A stretch of 64,000 nucleotides of DNA, taken from positions 27,823,501-27,887,500 of the forward strand of contig CM076154.1 in NCBI GenBank assembly GCA_038025085.1. Direction: 5' to 3'. Every line of letters starts with the position of its first letter. The stretch's first letter is position 1. The notes below the pieces were generated by a model. The model saw only the letters and a program-made list of their open reading frames with translations, searched no databases and was not told the DNA's origin. Shown here in pieces: positions 33,201 to 43,800 of the stretch. Source of the stretch: Tetragonia tetragonoides (taxonomy: Eukaryota; Streptophyta; Magnoliopsida; Caryophyllales; Aizoaceae). Made by a program: the position numbers and the translations under genes.

Positions 33201-36200
33201 ATCGGGACTTCGGGTCATTAAAAAAAAAACTCGCACCCGACTTGATTGGTCCTCGGCCCGAACTTTCGGGTCGCTTTCTCAATATTGTTTTTTTCTTCAA
33301 ATAAGTATAATTTTTGAATTCGACATGCGTTTGAGGTGAATTTTTTTTTGAATCAACCTAAATTTTCCAGATCGACGCAACTATGTTAGTAGATTTTTTT
33401 TATATAAAAAATAACTTTTTAGGAAAATTGTTTTCCGTTGTAACCAAACAACGAAAAATGTGAACGGAAATACATTTTACACTGAAAATCTTTTCAGTGG
33501 AAAACGATTTTCCGCCCAACCAAACAGAGCCTTACTGTAGTTAGCTTTGCTTTGCTCTTTGAGGACTCCTTGTCCTCCCATTTGTATATTTAAATTTCAT
33601 TCATTAATAAAAAAATTCTTATCTAAAAAAATAAATTTACCCAGCTCTTCAAATAGGCTTTAGAGCAATAAATTTGTAGCAGGTGACAGCACTTGTGTTT
33701 TAGGAACAGCACATTCTGCAACCTGTTTTCCCTGTATACTAGAGAAAAATCCTACTCCAAGAGAAGCTTGCCAAGTATTATCGTTTGCGTGATGGTGTCA
33801 CTATCAATTGATTCAAGAGATAAAAAAAAAATCTCTTAAGAATTGCTTGCAAAAGTCTTACAATAGCTTTTTTTCCACTTACATTTGGAAGTCTAAGGTT
33901 CATTTGAAGGTACGCGCTGTGTGGACTCTGGTGCTAGGTAGGTTGAATACTTGTGATATGGTGCAACGTCGGAGGCCGAGTTGGTCACTCTTACCAGGGA
34001 TTTGTGTGATGTGTCATCATTCAGAGGACTGCTTGCATTTGTTTGTGTTGTGTGAGTTTGCCAGGTCCTTATGGGGTAAGTTGTGTGGGGAGAGTTTTGT
34101 GTTTCCTGCCACGGTGGGAGGAAAGCAGTTACAATTTGTTGCGATGAGGAGGAGCAAGGAGGGTAGGTTCCTGTGGAGGTGTACCTGCATGGCCATCCTC
34201 TAGAGCATTTGGTTGGAGCGAAATTCGAGGGTTTTCTCCAATGTTGGGAAGATTAGTGATTGTGTTCGGGACCATGTAGTTTATTTGGCATCCCTGTGGG
34301 CTAAGGCGGCGGGCACCTTTAAGGGTGTTCCGCTCACGGTAGTTCAACGCCATTGGCGAGATTTGTAGATAATTTGTTTTTATATGAGGATACATTGTCC
34401 TCCTTTTTCTTTTCTTTAAATATTTGATTAATAAAAAATTATCTTATCTAAAAAAAGTTTTTTTCCATATCCAGACTCCAGCAGCACACTTGTAGAGTCA
34501 TAGACTAACAAAGACATATTTTATGAGATCCTGCCTTCATTTATAAGTAAGAAATCTGCTGATCCCATATGGAGACTCTTTTTTTCTTCATTTAAATTTT
34601 GCTTCGATTAGTGAGGCAACTGAAATGTCTGCAAATCAAATCCCATATTCCCATGTACGCTTTGATATAAGGGAACACATGGCTACGGTTTGTTATAAAG
34701 CCAAAAGCCATGTAAACATGTATATAGTCTCCTTGTGTGGACCTTGGCATTGGGGAACATTAACACAAATGATATGTGACAGAGGCTTCTTTGAAGAAAC
34801 TGCATAGCAAATATGTGTCCTGGGAAGTGCGTCCCTCGTGTCGTAGTGTAAGAGCATCAAAGGCCTCTCACAGATTCTCTCACTTACTGTCATGTACAAA
34901 TGTTATACGAATCAGTGTTTTTTCCTTGTACCTCCTATGAATATGACGATACGTGGGTGTGGACAGCTTAAGAACGAGATTCTAACTTAGCCACTCTGCT
35001 GATTTGGGCTGGATTAAATGCTAATATGATTAGTCTTTTAATGTCCCAAAGCTGACTTCCTGTAGGCTCACTGAATAGTAGGCCGAAAATCTTTTCCAAG
35101 CCCACAAGTCATAAGCGGCCTCTACTCGAGTGAGGCATTATGACTACCTGAGTGTCGTGAGAGTGGTTACTAGAGTATATAAACTTTTCCGTTCGGGCCA
35201 GGGCAGCCGGGGCTTTCCGTAACTATCATTTTTCTGATATCGAAAGGAATGTACCCGTATGTATTTAAAGGGTGACATTTTGTCCTCTTTGCTGTATTCC
35301 TGATTTTCATTAATATATCTTTATCTTATCTAAAAGAATAGTTGCGTTGTTCCTTACTTGGGTTGTCGTAAAGTTGATTTTAAGGGAACTCTATGACTGA
35401 AAATGTCGGATAAATAAGGTTATTTAGACATTATGTGGCAGTTTAGGTGATCGTTTTCTTGCTTCAAATAGTGGCCGTGAAAGTATAGTCTTAGTTGCCC
35501 CGAAAAGAGAGTCTGGATAATAGCTGGCACATGTCACTTAACAAATAATCTTTATCTGCATCTACTTGGACTTTGGTTTCATTGTTATATTTCGCTATAG
35601 AAAGATATTATCCGCTTGTGGGTCTAAATTGTCCATCATTTTGGTAATTGTATGAGCTCACATTTTAATTCTATATCATGTGGTCACACTTAGGCAGCCT
35701 TCTCCTTTTCTCAAAATTGTAAATGAAGAGCCTACGATTGGAATAGTTCTTAGACAGTCTCAACCCATGCACCATGTTAATCTGAAGTGATACTCGTTTT
35801 TCATATATATGCCTAAGAAAGAAGTAAATCTATTAGTTAAACATTTTTAAAGAGCATACAAGCATATTTCCAAGAGATCTAGGCCCAAAGAACGTGTTGG
35901 TTGGTGTGTAGAGGATTTGCCTGATGCTGTTTTTATGAAACATAATAGCATTTGAATACACTTGATGATAACTCCAGTAGTTGAAATGGAGTTGAAAATC
36001 AAAATATCCTTTGTGTTAATCGTCATAAGTAGAGGACAATGAAGATTTTTTGTATTTTGAATCAGGTAATGACTATGAAATCTCAAGAAAGCCTTTTTGT
36101 ATTTATTTTAATTTCTTTGTGTTCAGATGCTTTTGAATAGTAGCTAGGTTGATGTATTGCCTAACTCAAAATGAATCCTGATACACAATTTCAAAGGCTT

Positions 36201-39200
36201 GGGGATTATGAATGAGTGTGGAGTTGAATGCATCATGATGAAGTTTCATTAATCGGGATATGGATATTCATATAAACAGCATCATGATGAAGTTTCATTA
36301 ATCGGGGTTGAACTGTTCATGGCCCAATGGTTGAAAAGAAGGCGTGATAGATGATCTTATGATATTTGGTAGGCCTGACTGCCGGGTTTGGGTCAATGTT
36401 TTGGGTAGTAGTGTTGCTTTTTTGGGTTCGGCTTTCAAGTCTAGATAACTTGCCAGGTCTAATATTTGGTGATGAAAATAGTTTACGTGATGGAAGTAGG
36501 ATTGTACAGCAAGATTGATGTGGACCTTACTCACAGTCCCATGTAATTGAATGGTAAAGAACATTAATTAATACTCTTATCAGTCCAAAATCTCCTTTTC
36601 ATAGCAAAATTGCTCACAAACCAAGACAAGTCTGTTTTTGTCATCTCTTTCCCCTTTTGTTCCTCTTCACACACTACCCTTTCCCTAGTCGCTCTGCCTC
36701 CCCTTTAGTTCCGCCTACGGGCATCGACCATGAAAGTGTCTTGCTTTCCCTTAATTGAAACATTGAGCCTAGATGTGGTTTGAGTTGTCTTTAATTCGGC
36801 GGATTTTCTCTCTCCTCCATCAGTGGTGGACTAGTGGAGCACCATTTGTTGCTGATGTTAAGGTCTTGTGAGTGATTGGGATTCTCTCTCCTCATCCACC
36901 GAAGGAGGGAGCTCAAGGTTGAAGGGGGATGACGAGAGTTGCGATTGTGGTGGTTGGAGAAGGCCCCTTTGAGGAAGGTGAGGGGCAAACGGTGGCGGTG
37001 GTCTTCTCACAGAGGGAGAGAGTTGAAAATGAAATGGGGAATGAGATTTGGTGGGGGGTTATGTAGACATTTTGCGCCATAAATCTTCAGATGAGAAATT
37101 GAAAAGGTAATATCGGGACTGAGGGAGTAGTAGTTTTTTTTCATTTTCTAGAGATGTGCATTAAATCTATGATGCTCGGACTCGGCATTTACCCCCCTGC
37201 CGTACCCGTGTGGATCTGCCACTACTTGAAAAAGTTGGACACAGCTGGGGTATCTATGGGAGGCTGGCAGGTGGTCAGGTTGGTGTTGTGGGTAGCTGGA
37301 CACATTATTATTAGGCAAATTTGCCAAACCCCCCCCCCCCCAATTTAAATTTTAGTGTGAGAAACCCCTCCCCTCCCCCCCTTTTCTTTTTTTGCGAGAA
37401 ATACCCCATTATATGTAAAACGCCTTGGCGATGACTCCCTTCCCTCTCACCCAGGTCCTTTCCGTTGATGTTTCTAGTGGTTTGCCATTTTGCCCCCCTT
37501 AAAGTCATGTGTGCTGCACATGACATTATTTACCCCCTCATTAACTCCTTCGACTGTTGCCCCCATCTAACATTCCTCTAATTCCCTCTTAACCACTTTC
37601 ACCCACACCATTTTTACTCAAAAAGAATCAACCCCACTGTTGAATCCTTGTTGCTTCCGATCTGAAGTACCCCAAGGAAGATAAAGGCTCATGCTTTTTA
37701 CTCAATAAACAATGTATTACATCACTTTGAGATTGAAAGTCGGGAAATATATTGGTAATTGCATATTTGGGTTGATCTAATTCTGGATATTGATTGGAAT
37801 TTTAAGATTCTTTGGTTCTGAGATGGGTTTTTGAGATTTTAATGAGTTTAGTGAGAATTGAGGTGATAAACTTGAAGAGAATGGTTTGTGAATTGTGGGT
37901 AGTTGAAGAACGCACTTTCAAAGAGAAAGGCAAAGTTTTTGCCACAGTTTTCACAATTTTCGATGTTGATTTTTGGCAATGACTAGGAACTATTTCAGGT
38001 TTCATGAGGCGGGTTGTGGCCTTGTGTTGATTTTTTATGTGTTTTTCCTTTATTTTTCAGGTCAAATCCTTTATTTTTCTGTTTGATGATGAAAAAGTGA
38101 TATTGTGTCGATTTAGGTTTCTATTAGTGTTGTTTCGTGAGATCCTTCGGATCAAAAAGTGATATATGCTCATATTTCGTTTACCACAACCTAATAATTG
38201 GGTGGGTGTAACTCCTAGGTGGTTTAGGGCGTTAATGGAGGGAGGGGGTGGTTAAATGGTTTCATGTGCATCAAGCGTGACTTGAAGTGGGGGTATTTTG
38301 GGCAAGGCACTTTAAACATGACCGGAGTTGACCTCGGTGAGAAAGAATTGGGTCATGGGTAGGGCGTTTTGGATTTAATGGGGGTTTTCCCGCAAAAAAT
38401 ATTAAAAAGGGGGTTTTCTCGCAACCATTAAAAATGAAATGGGGGGTTTCTCGCAACCACTAAAATATTATTAAAACACTGAAAAGTATAAAAATTTTGA
38501 GCTTTCACCAGTTTACCCGAGTTTCTCCCTGTTTCCAGTTAAACTTCCCAGTTTTCACCAAATTTGCCCAGTTTCTCCCAATTACAGGTTGAAACGAACG
38601 AGCTTATAATACACAGTGACACTGGTGCTTAAATTAGTGACACCATAGAGGAAAAGTAAAGTGGCACCATATGAACAAATACGTGACGGTAAAAATTATA
38701 AAAGTGACACCACCAAAAAAAAAAAAAAAGAAGTGATGCTGATTTAATTATTTGAAAAGAAATAGTTGGGAAAAAAAACAACTAGGCCGCACTATAGGAT
38801 GGCTTTACAAATGAATGTTTGGCTTATGGAGTACGGAGTATAATATTTTTTGCTCTACAAAAAGAGGGTGCAACTGAATGGCGACCAAAGCACCCCCGCT
38901 ACGTCATGTTCGGACTCTCGTGTTCAACAGCGAACACATCAGACTAACTGAACAACTAGCGCAAGCACTCCACGTAGCACCAACAAGGGGCTAGTATAGT
39001 TCCTAGAAGCCAGCAGACACAAGGTATGGGGGAATGGGGATACGAACCCATGACCTTGCCTTACCAAACCACTTGGGAGTAAGCTTGGAGTCACTAGACC
39101 ACCACCCTTGTTGGCTAAGGAGTATAATATTTGATGATTGCTTCTTTTTTTTTAAATTTAGTTGACAACTCTAGGCAATAACTGTGTTACGAATAACCAT

Positions 39201-42185
39201 ATACCATTTTTCCCTTTTCTATTTTTTATTTTTTATTTTTTCCCGACACTTGAGATCGGAAATTTCTGCCGGGCATTCAGTATTTTTGCTAGGAATTCTT
39301 TCTTTTTTCTATTTATTCTTATTAATTGATGCAGAAACCCATCCCCATGCACAGTCTTCAGTACTGTAGACACTTGTAATGGGGATGAATATTTGACACA
39401 ATTTTGTGACTAAAATGGATTTGCATTATGCTGTTACTAATATGGTTTAATGTAGGTATATTCATCTTGGGGCATTTTTGTGCATTGTGAGTCAGATTTG
39501 CCAATTGATTCACTATTATGTCAGGTTTCACAATTGATTGTTGGTTACTCTGCAGAATAGCAGTATCCTTGGACCTGGGACAAAAGTTCAGGAGTCTAAA
39601 ACCATCACTAATGAGCTTGCATCTGCAATTAACGATGGCCTTTACTTTTATGAGCAGGTTGGCTATCTTATTTTTGTTTGTTGCCATGTCATTGGAAATC
39701 ATCTCTGGGAGAAATTATTCAAATGATACCCTGACTTTTGGTGATATTAAGAATGCAGCCCTGCATTGTTCTGAGATCTTGCCTTGTGGTTGTGTAATTT
39801 GATTCATCAAGCATATGTATTAGTTTATGTGTTCTTTCTGCCAATGACAGGAACTCAAAGAAAAACGATCTCGCCGTAGGAAGAACCATGGAAATGCTGA
39901 GAGCAAGGATGGGAACCGCAGATCATCTAACATAATTTCAAGGCCATGTGAAATTTCATCTGGAGGAAATGGTCATAATGAAACTGGAAATCCTAGTAAT
40001 AGACGGAAGCAAAGTAAAGGCCCTTCTAAGCAGCAATCAATCCACAGACAACGATTTTTTTCTAGCAATTTCAGGAACCTTGGAGGTGGTCGCAACTCAT
40101 TGGGAGTAATATCAGAAAGTCCTCCAAGTAACTCGGTTGGATTCTTCTTCAGCTCCACACCCCCTGAAAATCATGGGTATGTTCAGGTGCCTTACATTGG
40201 AATTATGGTCCTGCTGATACTTCCTATCGAAATTGATGGGTTTGTAGCTTTTAGGAGGCCTTTGATCTGTATGTGTGGCGTAAAGTCCATAAACATCGAT
40301 GTTTTAGCCCACTTTAGATGTTTTGTCCTTCTCTAGTTGAGCCAAACGATTCACTATTCTTTGGCTCTGAATATGATGAACTTTGTTAAATTGGCTCATC
40401 AACTGTCTGCACTATGCTTGTCACGCTTTCGATAAAGGGTTATACGGAAACAGCCTCTCTGGTTACCAAGCGGTAAGGCTGCTTACACATGAACCCCCCC
40501 CCCCCACCCCGCCTGGGCAGTGGTCTCTTTGGAGGTACAGGGGTAATGTTCTTGAAAAAGTTAATTGTAAAAAAGTGCAGATATTGTGAAGATTGATTAG
40601 ACATTGTGTGCATCTGAAAAGCTAGAACATGCAATCTCTAACTATTGAAGTCTGTAATTTTGTTAGTCCCAGGTCTTCAAAGTTGAGTGCTTCTCCTCAT
40701 GGGATAATTGCGGGTAGTAGTCCCCCAGTGGGCTCCATGCCGAAGCCCTTTCCTCCATTTCAGCATCCAAGTCACCAATTACTAGAAGAAAATGGCTTCA
40801 AACAGCAGAAGTAAGATATGTTCACTGCTTCATGCCCCCTCTATGTAAATGTTGCTTACAGCATAGCATATCTTGGTTTGATGAGGTGTTACAATTTTCA
40901 TATTTTTGTTGTAATTTATCGCTTCCGTAAGTGTAAATTTGTGATGAAAAAGAGAAGTACATGATTGCTTGGTTAATTTATGATATAACTGAAGAATTCA
41001 CTCTGTTTACCATTTTACCTAGGTACCTGAAGTATCACAAGCGGTCCCTAAATGAGCGAAAGAAATTGGGAGTTGGTTGCAGCGAGGTAAATTTATTGAA
41101 TCACTAAATAACTCACTCTAGCTATTGGATTCAAGTATGACAGATGTCTTCTATCGGATTCATGTATGATTGATGTCCTGTAAAAACAAAAGCGCTTGCT
41201 TTGAGGTGCTGTGTCTTTGTTTGGCATATTTAAAGGGTTCTATATGAAATACTTCTCGTACGAATCAATTGACAAATCTTATTAGTTTTATAGTCTCAGT
41301 AGGAGTTAGGACTTCAGGAGCTTCGTAAATGGAAATTGCTATGCATGTAATAATTGTATCCTGTCTTACTTTGACTGCAGGAGATGAATACTCTTTATAG
41401 ATTCTGGTCATATTTCCTTAGAGATGTATTTGTCCCTTCGATGTATGATGAGTTCAAGAAACTAGCTTTGGAGGACGCAGCTGCAAATTACAATTATGGG
41501 CTTGAATGTTTGTTTAGATTCTATAGGTATGTAAAGCATCCCTATCCGATGCTTTTGAGAAATTTATTTTTCCCGTTTCTGTTATTGAACAATGAAAAAG
41601 ATCACTATGGTCCACTTTGAAGTACAACGATTTTAGGAGTTCTGTTGAAATTTTAATCAAATGCAAATGCACATCCTTTTACAAGAAAAGGTGAAACCCT
41701 TTTTTAGATGATGTTGTTTAACATTTCCTTTCTGTTGCAGCTACGGATTAGAGAAGGAATTCAGAGACGACCTATATGAGGATTTTGAGCAGCTCACTCT
41801 GAATTCGTACAAGAGAGGCAATCTTTATGGCCTCGAAAAATATTGGTATGTTTTTACCCGTCACTGTTGTTTGATTGTTATTTTGAGCAGCTCACTCTTG
41901 ATATTACTCTTTCTTCGCTGATATGGATAGTGTACAAAGAGAGTAGAGGGCGAGCCCTTGCTCTAGAATGAGAATTGTTTAATATATCACCTCATTTTTG
42001 CCAGGGCATTCCACCATTACCGGGAAGCACGTGACCACAAGGAGCCTTTGAAGAAGAATTTGGAGTTGGAGAGGTTGCTCAGGGAGGAGTTCCGAAGTCT
42101 AGAGGACTTCCGTGCCAGAGAGAAGTCTGGGGTGAAAGATGGCAATCAGCCAGTGGCGGCACCCCCTGGCCCCGCAGCGGCTTAA
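21288..42185 (+). CDS. LARP1A: La-related protein 1 (LARP1A type), 14 coding exons, 932 aa
   Basis: An RNA-binding protein. Plant LARP1 is known to act in cytoplasmic mRNA translation and decay downstream of TOR and heat. Exons: 21288-21521, 27588-28113, 28355-28517, 28974-29064, 29261-29332, 29467-30041, 30696-30765, 39556-39657, 39851-40176, 40667-40810, 41023-41086, 41381-41526, 41741-41845, 42005-42185. All introns are GT-AG and phases close throughout. Domains: N-terminal SPWK and ETWPALSDA motifs (1-78), Pro/Tyr-rich region (79-290), La motif (about 293-365: [33 protein letters not shown]), acidic linker with [11 protein letters not shown] (about 555-577), basic region (612-719), and DM15 repeats (about 767-885: [46 protein letters not shown]). 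Arabidopsis LARP1a is 826 aa, so this is somewhat long. ATG 21288 is preferred because sequence just upstream lacks an in-frame ATG; 21294 is an alternative. The exon 7 acceptor is weak. Confidence 0.93.
23416..23500. repeat. 36-bp direct repeat, period 49
   Basis: Two identical copies of a segment ending CATGCCAGTGTACCGCCAA at 23416-23451 and 23465-23500. Confidence 0.85.
24144..24237 (-). pseudogene. Possible captured first exon of a host gene
   Basis: On the minus strand an ATG at 24237 opens about 31 codons ([18 protein letters not shown]...) ending in CAG followed by a good donor GTAAGAG at 24143. It lies inside the unclassified insertion. The product is not recognised; a chance exon-like match is possible. 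Confidence 0.25.
24541..24860 (+). repeat. Tandemly duplicated LARP1 intron segment
   Basis: GATGTGCCCATATTGGGGTT occurs at 24541 and 24809. The sequence before the second copy (CAGGAATTTGTGTGA, GGTTCATTTTT, GATATGTTG, GGAAATGTAT) matches 21600-21737 before the insertion. The simplest reading is a tandem duplication of about 270 bp, with the first copy split by the 2.8-kb insertion. Confidence 0.7.
25896..26030. mobile_element. Small inverted-repeat MITE in LARP1 intron 1
   Basis: The ends are imperfectly inverted: GAGACCTTATTGTGAGA on the left, and AAGACGGTCTGACACAAGACTA on the right when reversed. Inner arms share AACGGRGTCAC. The GAGACGGTCT type of repeat is common in plant introns. Family not assigned. 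Confidence 0.5.
27048..27211 (+). mobile_element. tRNA-derived SINE in LARP1 intron 1
   Basis: It is flanked by a 17-bp duplication with two mismatches (AGGGTGCTAATGGTTTC at 27031-27047; AGGGTGCTAGTAGTTTC at 27212-27228). The body has a pol III A box (TAGCTCAATTAG, 27062-27073) and B box (GGTTTGAGTGTCC, 27105-27117) about 30 bp apart, as in tRNA genes. There is no full cloverleaf and it is 164 bp long, so it is a SINE rather than a tRNA gene. Confidence 0.82.
31600..32989 (+). mobile_element. Degraded LINE fragment: RT thumb region to zf-RVT
   Basis: Translated pieces are typical of plant LINE ORF2 C-termini: [30 protein letters not shown], duplicated in tandem; [14 protein letters not shown] (about 31960-31995); and a zf-RVT start [13 protein letters not shown] (about 32523). 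The reading ends WGDL at 32986, where the MITE begins. There are multiple frame changes and stops. It is in the same orientation as LARP1. Confidence 0.8.
31615..31940 (+). repeat. ~140-bp tandem duplication in the LINE fragment
   Basis: Two copies (about 31618-31757 and 31804-31930) of a block starting ATTACGATTTTACAG and ending GGGACAGAGGGGAGTAAGA, separated by G-rich sequence. The copies differ at many positions, and the second lacks the residues after IER. Confidence 0.85.
32990..33531. mobile_element. Tourist-like (PIF/Harbinger) MITE, 542 bp
   Basis: The terminal inverted repeats start GGCTCCGTTTGGTTGG on the left and GGCTCTGTTTGGTTGG on the right (reversed). It is flanked by the 3-bp duplication TTA (32987-32989 and 33532-33534), the signature of PIF/Harbinger MITEs. 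There is no transposase ORF, so it is non-autonomous. It sits inside the LINE fragment. Confidence 0.88.
33532..33640 (+). mobile_element. 3' tail of the LINE interrupted by the MITE
   Basis: A short non-coding tail with GAGGACTCCTTGTCCTCC followed by TTAATAAAAAAATTCTTATCT. The same tail type is seen at 34385-34460 and 35280-35340. Confidence 0.7.
33808..34460 (+). mobile_element. Second LINE 3' fragment (zf-RVT domain and tail)
   Basis: It encodes the reverse-transcriptase zinc-binding domain ([16 protein letters not shown], then [15 protein letters not shown]) in an ORF to 34203. One stop follows, then [13 protein letters not shown] and HWRDL, then a TATCTAAAAA-type tail. It is a different copy of the same family as 31600-33640. 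Confidence 0.82.
35255..35340 (+). mobile_element. Third LINE 3' tail
   Basis: The sequence TTTTGTCCTCTTTGCTGTA followed by TTAATATATCTTTATCTTATCTAAAAG is the same tail type as the two copies above. Upstream coding sequence is not recognisable. Confidence 0.5.
36230..36306. repeat. 28-bp direct repeat, period 49
   Basis: GCATCATGATGAAGTTTC... occurs identically at 36230-36257 and 36279-36306. Confidence 0.85.
37330..38475. mobile_element. Long-inverted-repeat DNA element (~1.1 kb)
   Basis: The left arm (about 37340-37450) has ATTTTAGTGTGAGAAACCCC and TGCGAGAAATACCCC. The right arm reversed (about 38475-38360) has TTTTAGTGGTTGCGAGAAAC, then further GCGAGAAAACCCC and GCGGGAAAACCCCC units. The middle has no clear ORF. 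The arms are themselves built of repeated GCGAGAAAxCCCC units, as in some Mutator-like MITEs. Family and exact ends are not certain. Confidence 0.55.
38495..38600. repeat. Copy of the ACTGGGAGAAACTGGG repeat family
   Basis: On the minus strand it reads TTGGGAGAAACTGGGCAAATT... with ACTGGGAAG and ACTGGAAACAGGGAGAAACT units. It is related to 49440-49570 and 53800-53895. Confidence 0.6.
38849..39118 (-). mobile_element. tRNA-derived SINE in LARP1 intron 7
   Basis: It is flanked by a perfect 14-bp duplication GGAGTATAATATTT (38835-38848 and 39119-39132). On the minus strand a B box GGGTTCGTATCCCC (about 39043-39056) and an A-box-like GTGGTCTAGTGACTCC (about 39089-39104) are present, and the 3' end carries an A-rich tail at the left boundary. 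Length 270 bp. Confidence 0.85.
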
Positions 42186-42600
42186 TTTACATGATCAGTG
42201 AGAAATATACAGTTTTGAGAAGCATTGTCTAACATCTTTAGACGAAAGGAGGCTGAGCTCGCAGCCATTTCATTTGTCCACATCGACATGGGAAGCTCTT
42301 AGTTTTTGTACATTTTGAGAGCCTGCTCCACAGTTGTCGGCGGATGCAAACATCGTGTTTTCCGTCCCTTCCCTTTTCTTTTTCTTCCCCCTTCTCTCTC
42401 TTCCTCTTCTTCAGCAGTATGCCTTTCATCTTCTCCCCTTCCCTCGCCCACATGATTTTTCTCTCTTATTGCCCGAGTTGTTTGCGAGCTCGGAGGGGCA
42501 CATGTGCATTAGATTTGACTCGCCTCCTCTGGATTGTAATTTGTACATAAAGAGAACTCAAGAAACCCAAAAAAAATAAAAATAAAAAATAAAAAAAGTG
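42186..42600 (+). terminator. LARP1 3' untranslated region and probable poly(A) region
   Basis: A pyrimidine-rich 3' UTR ends in an A-rich stretch with several AATAAA hexamers (42575-42596). The cleavage site is not determined. Confidence 0.4.
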
Positions 42601-42984
42601 ACCAAATTGACTCATGGAAATCTCTCGATGATGCATTAGGTTTTATTTTAGCTTATTTCCTTGGAAATTTCTGCACAATGCAAAACTCTCACATAGTCAC
42701 ATGCATGTTTATTTATTTATTTAAGCTCACAATATTGCTTGTTGAATGCTGAGAATCTTCTTTTTTTTCTTGGCCTCATAGAGAATGCTGAGATTTTTGT
42801 GTTGAGCTTCAGAATACTGTTTCTTTTTGTGTTGAGAAGAAAAAGGAAAAAGAAAAAGAAAAATAGAATTGAGTTTAGGGTGTTCATGATTCGCACGAAT
42901 CGCTCTCCTTTTCAAGGTGGTACCAAGGTGGGAGGCAACAAAAGCCTAAAGGCTCAATCAAATCATACATTATTCCCGTAACTT

Positions 42985-43800
42985 TAAAGCTGAAATTGTT
43001 ATATTTTTACTATGATAAAAAACATGGAATTGCTTAACGTAAATCACAAATTACTTAACGTAAATCTTTTTTTCCATAATACCCTTAACAAGTTTCTCAC
43101 CCATTTTTACTCTCCCACTTTTCTCTCTATTAAAAGTAATTGAAAAAAACAAAACAAACCCCACCTTGTTGCCCCGTCAACCACCCCCCATTTTCACAGC
43201 CACCGCACACCGACAGAGCCACCATCCCTAGTTTGCCTCTCCACTGTTAGAGCCACCATCGATCAGCACCTCGATTCAGCCCCAACCCCTAGCGTCGTCA
43301 ACCCATAAACCCCATCAACCCAACGACTGCGTCCAATCACCGGCGAACCCTAACCCATCCCCGCGTAAGCCCTCATGCTATCCAACTACCCGACTGCCGC
43401 CCAACCCACCAGTGACAATCTTGCCGTCTAAACCCCCACCCCACTTGTGACAATCTCTCTCCTATGCGCCAACCATAAACTCAATAGTCAATATATAATT
43501 TAGAAAGAAATCTAATTCTTTTGGTTAATAATTTCTTCAGAAATTTAGTCTTGATTAGAGTAGTGATTTGTATCAATTAGTTTAGCTTTTTTCAATGTAT
43601 AGAATGAATATTATACGGGAGATTTCTCAAAGGAAAGAGAATGAGTAGGAGGAAGGTGTTTACAAATAAAAAGGGTACTTTTGGAGGTATTGTGAAAAAA
43701 AAGACTTGCATTAAGTAATTTGAGATTTACGTTAAGCAGTTCCGTTAAAGAAAACATTACAACGAAAATTGGGAGGTGTTGTGTTAATCCAAGCAAAATT
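42985..43800. mobile_element. Inverted-repeat DNA element (~0.8 kb) downstream of LARP1
   Basis: The arms are inverted: GGAATTGCTTAACGTAAATC then CAAATTACTTAACG at 43027-43063, and the same pattern reversed at 43708-43747. The middle is Pro-codon-like CCACC-rich sequence with no convincing gene. Ends and target duplication were not resolved. Confidence 0.6.

Larger units (their letters stand above)
30766..39555 (+). other. LARP1 intron 7 (8.8 kb), a transposon sink
   Basis: It holds at least two plus-strand LINE fragments and a further LINE tail, a Tourist-like MITE inserted into one of them, a long-inverted-repeat element, a piece of the ACTGGGAGAAA repeat family and a minus-strand SINE. 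Between these (34460-35250 and 35340-37330) nothing recognisable was seen apart from a 28-bp repeat at 36230-36306. Confidence 0.8.

Noticed and set aside
42334..42579. Ser/Phe/Leu-rich ORFs after LARP1
   Set aside because: They come from the pyrimidine-rich LARP1 3' UTR in alternative frames.
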